From DASVFB01 sp963815965 (GTDB lineage: Bacteria; Actinomycetota; Thermoleophilia; Gaiellales; Gaiellaceae), in NCBI GenBank assembly GCA_963815965.1, contig CAWFIT010000007.1:62001-126000 (forward strand): a stretch of 64,000 nt of DNA, in the 5' to 3' direction. Shown piece by piece: positions 26,254 through 33,958 of the stretch (positions are counted from its first letter, which is position 1; each line of letters begins with the position of its first letter). The notes under the pieces are model-generated. The model was not told where the DNA came from. It was given only the letters and a program-made list of their open reading frames with translations, and ran no database searches. The translations under genes were made by a program, and so were the position numbers.

Positions 26254-27432
26254 TCCGAGCGCGACGGACGCGCTGGGTCTTCTTCTACTGCGACGACTAC
26301 AGCTTCTTCGACGTCGAGCGCTTGCTTCGGGGCGAGGTCGAACTGCTGCCCATGCGGCAGCTCACGGCGATCGCGATCGTCGGCGGCCGCGAGGTGTCGA
26401 TCTCGGACGCCGACCTCGAGCTGCTGCTTGCGCTCTCGTCCGAGGACTGGCGAGATGTCGACAAGTCGCCGCGCCTACGTGAGCTCGCCGCAGACGGGCT
26501 CGTGTTCCTCGACGATCCCGATCCCGAACTCGTCGCTCTTCGTGAGCTGGACGAGCGGCTCGACAAGAACGCGTGGAACGCCTATGCCGCCCTCTTCCAC
26601 GGCCTGAGCCGGCGCCGCGGCGTGGACGTCGACCTTGCGGAGAGCGAGCACGAGTCCGGCGACACGATCGTCGCCGGGGCGCTCGACGCGTTCGTCGAGC
26701 GGCACGGACCGCCTCCGCCCCACTTCCACACACCGCCGAACGCGCTGGCGCGACGCGAGCTTGCGATCCCTGAGCGGGACGGACAGCTGTACGACGCCCT
26801 CGCCGCGCGCAGGACGACGCGGATCTTCGAACGCGCGCCGATCGGAGAGGCTGACCTCGCCTGCCCTCCTCTACTACGCGTTCGGCTGTCACGGCACGCT
26901 GAAAGCTCACGACGAGATCGTCGCGCTGCACAAGACAAGCCCGTCCGGCGGCAGCTTCCACGCGATCGAGGTGTACCCGCTGCTGATCGACGTCGAAGGC
27001 GTGGAGCCAGGCCTGTACCACTACGGCGTCGAGCGCCACGAGCTCGCGCTCCTCGAACCGCTCGAGCGGGACGAAGCGGCGCAGCTCGCCGTCGCGTTCA
27101 CCTGCGGGCAGACGTACTTCGGCGACGCAGGCGCGCTCTTTCTGCTCACGGCGCGCTTCTACCGCAGCTACTGGAAGTACCGTGCTCAGCAGCGCGCATA
27201 CGCCGTGTTGATGATGGACGCGGCGCACATGAGCCAGACGTTCTACCTGCTCTGCGCGGACCTCGACCTCGGCGCGTTCGTCACCGCAGCGGTCAACAAC
27301 GGCGACGTCGACGACCGCCTCGGCCTCGACGGCTTCACCGAGGGAACGCTGATCGCCTGCGGCTGTGGCCGTCCAGCCAAGCGGGTCTCCGGCCTGCAGC
27401 CGACGTTCGCCGCTTACCGGCCGCCGCGTTAG
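26250..27432 (+). CDS. SagB-related peptide maturation dehydrogenase (one frameshift)
   Basis: About 393 codons across one single-base insertion near 26859-26868. The N-terminal half begins WVFFYCDDYSFFDVERLLRG; the C-terminal half is a SagB/nitroreductase fold with RRTTRIF, LLYYAFGCHG, SPSGGSFHAIEVYPL (FMN site) and MMDAAHMSQTFYLLC. SagB-type enzymes oxidise azolines to azoles in TOMMs; this subgroup lacks an obvious cyclodehydratase partner and occurs with NHLP-type precursors. No ATG or GTG fits; a CTG at 26250 overlapping the precursor stop, or a TTG at 26322 within the conserved region, are the possible starts. The frameshift may be an assembly error. Confidence 0.72.
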
Positions 27433-28631
27433 AGGTAACCCAAGGGGTTCACGGGCTCGCCGTTGACGCGGACTTCGAAGTGGAGGTGCGCGCCGAAACA
27501 GTAGCCCGTGCAGCCGACGTAGCCGATCACCTGGCCCTGCGCGACCGAGGCGCCGATGGCGACCCCGATCGACGATTGGTGGCCGTATGCAGTGGCGAGG
27601 CCGTTTCCGTGGTCGATGACCGTCAAGTTGCCGTAGCCGCCGAGCGAGCCGGCATAGATGACGGTCCCACCGGCGGCCGCCCTGATCGCCGCCCCGGAGG
27701 GCACGGCGATGTCGATGCCGGGATGGAACGAGCAGTCGCCGTTCGGGAGACAGCGTGAGCCAAACGGGCTCGTGATCGGACCGTTGACCGGCCAGATGAA
27801 TCCCGCGGCCGACGGCGTGCCACTCCCGCTCGAAGTCGCAGGCGCCGATCTCGTCGCCGCCTGGATCTTCGCCGCGAGCGCAGCGCTTACCGCCTGGAGC
27901 GCATTCGCCTCCTCGACGAAGGACTTTTCGTTCACCTTGATCGACGACAGCGTCGCGCGCTTCGAATCGACGGCCGTCGCGAGCTGCTGTTGCGTCGAGA
28001 CGAGCTGCTGCGTCACCGACTGCTGCTCCTCGGTGCGCGCACGGATCGCCGCGGTCTCTTCGGCGACTCGACGCTTGAGCACCCGCGTCCGCTCGCGTGC
28101 GGCGTGCATTTCTGTCTTCGCCGTGTGCAGCTGATCCGAGATCTGCCTGTCCTGCTTGCCGATCTGGTGGACGTACTCGATGTCGCTGAGCATGGAGCTC
28201 ATGCTCGTAGCGGCAAGAACGACGTCGAGCACATTGACGCTCGGCGTCTCGTACGCGTCGATCGCGCGGCGCTCGAGACGCGCGAGCGCAACGCCGTAGT
28301 CGCGGCGGAGCTGTACGAGCTTGCGCGTCTGCTGCGCGAACACCGCCGTCGTGCGATCGAGCCGCCGCTGAGACGTAGCGAGCTGACCCTCGAGCGCGTT
28401 CAGTCGACTCTGCGCTCGCGCGACATCGTCTTGGAGCGAGGTGATCTTCGCGTCGACGACGGTGATCTGCTGCGTGAGGACGCCCTCCTGCGTCTTCGCG
28501 TTCGCGATCTTCGAGTGCAGCGACGAGAGGCGGTCATCGACCTCGCGCTTCTTGCGATGAATGTCGCCTGCAGCCGCCGGCGCGGCGAGCAGCAGCACAC
28601 AGGCCAGACCGAGCAGCAGACGGCGCGCCAT
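27429..28631 (-). CDS. M23-family murein hydrolase/activator (EnvC-like), secreted
   Basis: 400 residues. A signal peptide (MARRLLLGLACVLLLAAPAAAG) is followed by a long coiled coil (about 25-255) and a LytM/M23 domain (about 285-400) with zinc ligands in HPGIDIAVPSG and GAHLHFEVRVNG, plus YGHQSS. All catalytic residues are visible, so this is probably an active glycyl- or D,D-endopeptidase, or an amidase activator acting at division. The stop overlaps that of the convergent SagB-like gene. It lies downstream of the cytochrome maturation genes and may be read through with them. Confidence 0.88.
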   Translation of the reverse strand: MARRLLLGLACVLLLAAPAAAGDIHRKKREVDDRLSSLHSKIANAKTQEGVLTQQITVVDAKITSLQDDVARAQSRLNALEGQLATSQRRLDRTTAVFAQQTRKLVQLRRDYGVALARLERRAIDAYETPSVNVLDVVLAATSMSSMLSDIEYVHQIGKQDRQISDQLHTAKTEMHAARERTRVLKRRVAEETAAIRARTEEQQSVTQQLVSTQQQLATAVDSKRATLSSIKVNEKSFVEEANALQAVSAALAAKIQAATRSAPATSSGSGTPSAAGFIWPVNGPITSPFGSRCLPNGDCSFHPGIDIAVPSGAAIRAAAGGTVIYAGSLGGYGNLTVIDHGNGLATAYGHQSSIGVAIGASVAQGQVIGYVGCTGYCFGAHLHFEVRVNGEPVNPLGYL

Positions 28632-28667
28632 TCGGAAATGCTTCGCCAGGGGTCGGACGGACTCCTG

Positions 28668-29294
28668 CTACGCCTCCTCGTCGGGGCGCTTGACGATCGT
28701 CGGCTGGACGCGCCGACGCCCCTGTTCGAGGCGTTCCTGCGCTGAGCCGGCGATCGCTGCGACCTTCGCCTCTGTCTCTCGCTGCTCCTCGTCGAGGCGG
28801 TTCAGTTCCTCCGTGACCTCTTTCGCAGCTTCGTCGTCTCCCGCGTACACCGCCGCGCCGAGCTCGCGAAGCTGCCGTTCGCGGCGGCCGTCCAGCTCGA
28901 GCAGCTCGCGACGCAGCGGCGCGAGCTTCCGCCCTGCCTCCGTGCGCACGGTCGTGGCCTGCACCACCCATGCGGCCCGCTCGCGCGTGCGCTGGTACGC
29001 CCGAGCCGAGGCGCTTGCGACGGCGGTGTCGGGCTTGCGACTAGCGACGCCGAGGAAGAGAACGATCTCGAGCAACACGGCCGCCGCGAGAACGAGCGCG
29101 GCGACCCAGTGCGCGAGGATCGCGAGCACGATCGCAACCGCGAGCGTCGCTGCGGCCACTCCGAAGAGCAGCGTCGGCGGCGTGACCCCGAAGTAGCGCG
29201 GCATGGCCACCGAGACGTCCACGGGCGACGGCGTAGTCTCGTGACGAGGGACCTCCTCGACCTGCGTGTCGTTCTGGTCGTCGGCGGTGGTCAT
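28668..29294 (-). CDS. Membrane protein with C-terminal coiled coil
   Basis: 208 residues from the ATG at 29294, which overlaps the stop of the CcmI-like gene. An acidic, disordered N-terminus precedes two hydrophobic helices (about 38-85; TLLFGVAAATLAVAIVLAIL and ALVLAAAVLLEIVLFLG), then a charged coiled coil rich in Arg and Glu to the end. No family recognised. Its place at the end of the ccm genes suggests, but does not show, a role in cytochrome maturation or envelope assembly. Confidence 0.75.
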   Translation of the reverse strand: MTTADDQNDTQVEEVPRHETTPSPVDVSVAMPRYFGVTPPTLLFGVAAATLAVAIVLAILAHWVAALVLAAAVLLEIVLFLGVASRKPDTAVASASARAYQRTRERAAWVVQATTVRTEAGRKLAPLRRELLELDGRRERQLRELGAAVYAGDDEAAKEVTEELNRLDEEQRETEAKVAAIAGSAQERLEQGRRRVQPTIVKRPDEEA

Positions 29295-29584
29295 TTCCCC
29301 GGCTCGATGCCTTGCAGCGCCGCGGCTGCCCGGCGCCGGTACGCGCCGACGAGCTCCCGGTAGTCGGCGTCGGACAGCTTGCCCGTGCGATGGTCGAACT
29401 CGAGCTCCTTCAGCGCGGAGAGAGCGCGGTCGCGCTCCTCGGCGAGCGCGAGCGCCCGCTTCGCCGAGTCTTTCGGCTCCGGCAGCGTGTCCTCGCTCGG
29501 CGCCGGCTCGCGGAGAAACGGGACGGCGACGAGCAGCACGGCGGCGGCTGCCACCAGCGCTGCGAGGACGAGCGCGACGGTCAC
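29291..29584 (-). CDS. CcmI-like small membrane protein
   Basis: 97 residues. One N-terminal transmembrane segment (VALVLAALVAAAAVLLVAVP) and a short helical hairpin with ERDRALSALKELEFDHRTGKLSD, the conserved pattern of the CcmI/CycH membrane-proximal domain. The TPR part of proteobacterial CcmI is absent. It sits between ccmF and the coiled-coil protein with four-base overlaps at both ends. It probably helps present apocytochrome c to the haem lyase. Confidence 0.78.
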   Translation of the reverse strand: MTVALVLAALVAAAAVLLVAVPFLREPAPSEDTLPEPKDSAKRALALAEERDRALSALKELEFDHRTGKLSDADYRELVGAYRRRAAAALQGIEPGK

Positions 29585-31536
29585 GCCTCGGCCAGCGCGT
29601 AGCGCGCCGCCAGACGGCGCTGCTCGCGCGCGTCCGGCCAGAGCGCGACGAGCGCACCGGCGAGGAAGACAAACCCCGCAACCCAGATGAGGTTTACGAG
29701 CGGCTTGACGAGAACCTTGAAGTAGATCGCGCCACCCGGGTTGATCTGGTCGGCGATCACGTCCACGTCCTCCGCGCGCAGCCAGTCGGTGTGGATTGCC
29801 ATCTCGTTCGAGACCTGCTGCTCGGCGAAGTAGCGGTTCTTGCCGGGCTGGACGCGGGCGACGAACTTGCCGCCGCGTGAGACATCGACGGCCGCCCTCA
29901 GCGCGATGTGGTTCGCGCCGCGCTGCTGCGAAAGCGACCGGTACGTGAGCGTGTAGCCAGCGACGCTCAGCGACTGCCCGGGCAAGAGCTTCCGTTCGGC
30001 GGACGAGCCGTACGCGCCGGAGCCTGCGACCCCGAGCGCCAGCAGGACGACCGAGGCGTGCACGATGTATCCCCCGTACCGGCGGCGGTTGCGCCCGACG
30101 AGCTGTGTGAACGATCCAACTGCGCGCGTACCGCGGACGAACTCGAGCACGATCGTCGCCAGCACGAACGCGGAGAACGTGTACGCCACCAGGCCGGGCA
30201 CGGACGATCCTGCGCCGAGTGCCAGCAGCACGACGCCGACGGCGACCGCGATGCCGGCAGGCCAGACGAACATGCGCCCGAGCGAGCGCAGCGACGCGCG
30301 GCGCCACGCGATCAACGGCCCGATTCCCATCAAGAGCAGTAGCGGCAACCCGAACGTGCGAAGGAAGAAGTCGTAGTACGGCCGCCCGACCGTCCGTGTC
30401 TCGCCGCGCACGAGCTCCGACAGCATCGGGAACGCGACACCCCAGAGGATCGTCAGGCAGAGAGCGACGAGCAGCAGGTTGTTGTAGAGGAACGCGGCCT
30501 CGCGCGAGACGAGCGACTCGAGTCGCGTCTTCGTTCGCAGCAGTGGCAGTCGCCAGAACACGAGCGCGAGTGATCCAGCCGTGACGACGCAGATAAAGCC
30601 GAGGAACCATGGCCCAAGCGGGCTCTCGGTGAACGAGTGGATCGAGTTGACGACGCCCGAGCGCGTTAGGAACGTGCCGAAGAGCGAGAGACAGAACGCG
30701 AGGATCACGAGCAGCACGTTCCAGACCTTGAGCATCCCGCGCTTCTCCTGGATCATCACCGAGTGCAGGAACGCGGTCGCCGCGAGCCACGGCATCAGCG
30801 CCGCGTTCTCCACGGGATCCCACGCGTAGTACCCGCCCCAGCCGACCTCGACGTATGCCCAGTGCGCGCCGAGCAGCTGCCCGACGCCGAGCGCCGTCCA
30901 GGCCACGAGCGTCCAGCGGCGGGTCGCGACGATCCAGCGCTCGTCCGTGCGGCCGGCGAGCAGCGCGCCCATGCCGAACGCGAACGGCACGGTGAGGCCG
31001 ACGTAGCCGAGATAGAGCAGCGGCGGGTGCGCGAGCATGTACGGGTTCTGCAGGCTCGGGTTCAGCCCAGCGCCCTCGACGGGCGCCGTCTGCGTCTCGA
31101 ACGGGCTCGAGACCGCGACGAGCATGAACGCGAAGAAGACGGCGACTCCGCCCAGGACAGGCACGCTCCACGCCACGAGGTCGGGAGCACGGCGGCGGTT
31201 GATCAGGACGGCTGCCGAGGCGTACGCCGTCAGCACCAGCAGCCAGAGGAGTAGCGAGCCTTCCTGCCCTCCCCAGAACGCGGAGATCGAGTAGCCGGTC
31301 GGCAGCTCCGTCGACGTGTGTTGTGCGACGTAGACGAACGAAAAGTCGTGCCTGAGCAGCGCCGAGAGCAGCACCGCCCCGGCGACGGCGGTCGATCCGA
31401 GCGCGGCGAGCAACGCGTTGCCGGCCGAGTCGGAGAGCCGCCGCTTGTGCGTGCGCGCAGCCCACGCGCCGACGACGGTCGCGTAGACGGCGAGCCCGAG
31501 CGAGACGAACAGCGCGGCGCGGCCGAGGTCGGCCAT
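29581..31536 (-). CDS. ccmF: Cytochrome c haem lyase CcmF
   Basis: 651 residues with about 14 hydrophobic segments. The WWD-domain signature reads WGGYYAWDPVENAALMPWL (about 237-255), with SAFWGGQEGSLLLWLL, HPPLLYLGYVG and FGTFLTRSGVVNSIHSF also present, as in CcmF. It takes haem from holo-CcmE and attaches it to the apocytochrome CXXCH site outside the membrane. A start ATG at 31536 lies three bases after the ccmE stop, so the genes are cotranscribed. No ccmABCD, ccmG or ccmH is in the window. Confidence 0.93.
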   Translation of the reverse strand: MADLGRAALFVSLGLAVYATVVGAWAARTHKRRLSDSAGNALLAALGSTAVAGAVLLSALLRHDFSFVYVAQHTSTELPTGYSISAFWGGQEGSLLLWLLVLTAYASAAVLINRRRAPDLVAWSVPVLGGVAVFFAFMLVAVSSPFETQTAPVEGAGLNPSLQNPYMLAHPPLLYLGYVGLTVPFAFGMGALLAGRTDERWIVATRRWTLVAWTALGVGQLLGAHWAYVEVGWGGYYAWDPVENAALMPWLAATAFLHSVMIQEKRGMLKVWNVLLVILAFCLSLFGTFLTRSGVVNSIHSFTESPLGPWFLGFICVVTAGSLALVFWRLPLLRTKTRLESLVSREAAFLYNNLLLVALCLTILWGVAFPMLSELVRGETRTVGRPYYDFFLRTFGLPLLLLMGIGPLIAWRRASLRSLGRMFVWPAGIAVAVGVVLLALGAGSSVPGLVAYTFSAFVLATIVLEFVRGTRAVGSFTQLVGRNRRRYGGYIVHASVVLLALGVAGSGAYGSSAERKLLPGQSLSVAGYTLTYRSLSQQRGANHIALRAAVDVSRGGKFVARVQPGKNRYFAEQQVSNEMAIHTDWLRAEDVDVIADQINPGGAIYFKVLVKPLVNLIWVAGFVFLAGALVALWPDAREQRRLAARYALAEA

Positions 31537-31539
31537 GCG

Positions 31540-31941
31540 TTACGTGTTCGAGCTCTTGGCGGGCGCGTACTTCGACGGGCACTTCGTGACGAGCGTGCCC
31601 GGTGCTGCAACGAACATCCTGTTGACGAGCTTGCCCTGGACGACGACCTCACGACCCGGCTTGAACAGGTCGGGGACCGAGCCTCGGTACACGACCGGCA
31701 CGGCCGCTGTGCCGTCGCGGTCGCGCAAGTGGAACCGAAGCGCCGTGTCGTGGCCGTCACCGGACGGCTTCCCGGTGACCATCCCGACGAGCGAGACGCG
31801 GTCGTTGTGTCCTGCCAGTTGGCTTGGTTTGAGCGTCGGCGTCCCGCCGCCGGCGATCGACGTGTAGAGCAGGAAGATCGCAAGGACGCCCGCGATCGAA
31901 AGCGCGATCACGAGCCGCGCGGGATTTCCGCGGCGAGCCAT
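31540..31941 (-). CDS. ccmE: Haem chaperone CcmE, CxxxY variant
   Basis: 133 residues: one N-terminal membrane anchor (LVIALSIAGVLAIFLLYTSI) and the OB-fold beta-barrel (GHNDRVSLVGMVTGKP, VPVVYRGSVPDLF, VVVQGKLV). The haem-binding site that is usually HxxxY reads KCPSKYAP, that is Cys-x3-Tyr. Cys-type CcmE is known from archaea and Desulfovibrio and belongs to a System I variant lacking CcmH. It begins the ccmE-ccmF-ccmI-like operon with a leaderless-type promoter. Confidence 0.9.
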   Translation of the reverse strand: MARRGNPARLVIALSIAGVLAIFLLYTSIAGGGTPTLKPSQLAGHNDRVSLVGMVTGKPSGDGHDTALRFHLRDRDGTAAVPVVYRGSVPDLFKPGREVVVQGKLVNRMFVAAPGTLVTKCPSKYAPAKSSNT

Positions 31942-31948
31942 CGCCTGA

Positions 31949-31954
31949 AGTCTA
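31949..31954 (-). promoter_or_regulatory. Minus-10 element of the ccm operon
   Basis: On the minus strand TAGACT is followed by seven bases and the ccmE ATG at 31941. Confidence 0.4.
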
Positions 31955-31960
31955 GAGACG

Positions 31961-31966
31961 TAGTCT
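31961..31966 (+). promoter_or_regulatory. Minus-10 element of the APH-like gene
   Basis: TAGTCT is followed by seven bases and the GTG at 31974. It lies six bases from the ccmE -10, so the two divergent promoters overlap and cannot easily fire together. Confidence 0.4.
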
Positions 31967-31973
31967 GCATCTC

Positions 31974-32870
31974 GTGCCGCAGTGGGATCCCGAGATCGCT
32001 GTGGATTCAGGGCTGGCGCAGCGGCTCGTCGCAGAGCAGTTTCCCGAGCTCGCGGCCCTGCCGGTGCGGCTACTCGGCGCGGGCTGGGACAACACGGTCT
32101 TCGTCGTGGGCGACGAGTGGGTGTTCCGCTTTCCGCGGCGCGAGGTCGTGCTGCCCGGCTTCCGGCTCGAGATCGAGCTGCTCCCCGAACTCGCGCCGCT
32201 GCTGCCGATTCCAATCCCCGTACCGGAGCACGTTGGGCATCCGTCCGAGGGCTTTCCGTGGCCCTTCTTCGGGGCGCGGTTTCTGTCCGGGGTCGAGCTC
32301 TGCGATGCGCCGGCGACCTCTCTCGAGACGCTCGCCGTCGAGCTGGCGCGCTTTCTCAGGACATTGCACAGCGCCGAGGTGATGGCCGCGCTCGGCGAGC
32401 GCCTGCCGGAGAACTGGACGAAGCGCGCGGACATGGAGCTGCGCGTTCCGATGATCGTCGACAAGCTCGCTGCACTCGAGGAGCTCTGGCCTGCACCGCC
32501 GCGCGTGCACGCCGTGCTCGAGGAGGCGCGGTCGCTGCCGCCGCCCGAGCCGCGCGCGGTCTGTCACGGGGACTTGCACTTCCGTCACGCGCTCGTCGAC
32601 GACGGTCAGATGAGCGGCGTCATCGACTGGATCGACCTCTGCCGCGGCGACCCGGCGCTCGACTTGCAACTCGTGTGGAGCGCACTGCCGCCGGCTTCGC
32701 GCCCGGCGTTCTTCGCCGAGTACGGCGACGTCGACGATGCGACTTTGTTGCGCGCACGCGTCGTCGCCGTGTTCCTCGGGACGGCTCTCCTCGAGTTCGC
32801 GCGCCACGAAGGCCTCGCGTCGGTCGAGCGTGAGGCCCGCGCGAGCCTCGAACGCGTTGCTAGTCCGTGA
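31974..32870 (+). CDS. Aminoglycoside phosphotransferase (APH) family kinase
   Basis: 298 residues with the protein-kinase-like APH fold. An N-lobe LGAGWDNTVFVVGDEWVFRF precedes the catalytic loop VCHGDLHFRHALVDDG and the metal site GVIDWIDLCRGDPALDL near 207-240. The Brenner-type Asp and DxD are intact. The substrate is unknown: the family includes antibiotic, choline, homoserine and methylthioribose kinases, and genomic context gives no resistance partner. Its 3' end overlaps the convergent 79-residue gene by 11 bases. Confidence 0.85.
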   Translation: MPQWDPEIAVDSGLAQRLVAEQFPELAALPVRLLGAGWDNTVFVVGDEWVFRFPRREVVLPGFRLEIELLPELAPLLPIPIPVPEHVGHPSEGFPWPFFGARFLSGVELCDAPATSLETLAVELARFLRTLHSAEVMAALGERLPENWTKRADMELRVPMIVDKLAALEELWPAPPRVHAVLEEARSLPPPEPRAVCHGDLHFRHALVDDGQMSGVIDWIDLCRGDPALDLQLVWSALPPASRPAFFAEYGDVDDATLLRARVVAVFLGTALLEFARHEGLASVEREARASLERVASP

Positions 32871-33099
32871 CGGGCTGCCGGCGCGGCTCCGGGACGCGGT
32901 ACCCGTGGTCGAGGCAGAGCGACCCGGGCGAGTCCTCGGTGAGCGCGTCGCAGTAGCCCTTGCCGTAGGCCGCGCGCATGAAAGCGGCGACGACCTCGAG
33001 GTTCCACTCGGAGATGTCCGCCGCTTCGCGCCAGAGGTCCGCGAGGCGGAGATCGATGTCGAGCTCGAGGAGGTCGATGCGGCTCGGGTGTTTGCTCAT
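32860..33099 (-). CDS. Conserved-looking small protein, unknown function
   Basis: 79 residues, not recognised. Acidic N-terminal helix (SRIDLLELDIDLRLADLWREAAD) and a short C-terminal part with YGKGYCDALTEDSPGSLCLDHGY. No signal peptide. Codon pattern matches neighbours. It diverges from the TIM-barrel gene with 45 bases between starts. Confidence 0.6.
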   Translation of the reverse strand: MSKHPSRIDLLELDIDLRLADLWREAADISEWNLEVVAAFMRAAYGKGYCDALTEDSPGSLCLDHGYRVPEPRRQPVTD

Positions 33100-33144
33100 T
33101 GCGGTTCGCAATGTAGAAAAGGCGTCGGACGGCATAGTTCGCGT

Positions 33145-33958
33145 GTGGCAGAGATCCATTTCGGCCCGGCGCGCGTCCCGTCCCAGGATTCTCCGGAGGC
33201 GGCGGTCGAGGCGCTGGTCGAGCGCGGCTACTCGGCGTGCGAGATCGACTTCGAGGGCCGCTTCTGGATGGACTACGACTTCGCGGCGCGCTTCGGCGAG
33301 CTCTGCCGCGACGCGGGGATCGTCCTCTCGGTGCACGCGCCGATCGCCGGCTTCATGGGTCACGCGGAGCGCGGCAAGAAGCTGAACATGGCGGTCGGCA
33401 TGCTCGACCATTCGGCCGGCATTGCGAAGGCCGCCGGTGCCGAGGTCGTGGTCTTCCACCCCGGCTACCTGCTCGGGCGGACGCGCGAAGCGGCGATCGA
33501 CTCAGTGGTCGAGCAGCTCGGCGAGCTGCGTGCGCGATTGGAGAAGAAGGACCGCGCCGTGCCGTTCGGCATCGAGGTGATGGGGCGCGTGCGCGAGCTC
33601 GGAACGGCAGACGACGTCGTCGAGATCTCGCGGCGCCTCGGCTGGGTCCGCCCAGTTCTCGACTTCGCGCACATGCACGCGACCTCCGACGGAGGCTTCA
33701 CGTCGGTCGGAGCCGTTCGCGGAGGCGCTCGCGAAGGCCGACGCGGTGCTCGAGCCGGGAGCGCCGTTCCACATTCACTTCAGCGACATCCAGTTCGCGA
33801 ACCGCAACGAGACGAAGCACCTCTCCTACGGCGAAGGAACGCTCCGCGCGGAGCCGCTGCGCGACGCGCTCGCGCAGTTCGAACGTCCTGCGACCGTGAT
33901 CTCCGAGTCACCCGACGAGGAGTCGAGTCAGACGATCAAAGCCGTGCTCGGCGCCTAG
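33145..33958 (+). CDS. AP-endonuclease-2/endonuclease IV-like TIM-barrel protein (one frameshift)
   Basis: About 270 codons from the GTG at 33145, with an extra G near 33705. Features of the endonuclease IV/xylose-isomerase-like barrel are seen: SVHAPIAGFMGH, AEVVVFHPGYLLGR, IEVMGRVRELG, PVLDFAHMHATSDGGF, and after the shift FHIHFSDIQFANRNETKHLSYGEG. The metal-binding His, Glu and Asp positions expected for a trinuclear zinc site are mostly present. It may repair abasic sites or be a sugar isomerase relative; the small size fits Nfo-like proteins. Stop shared (CTAG) with the convergent cyclase gene. Confidence 0.78.
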
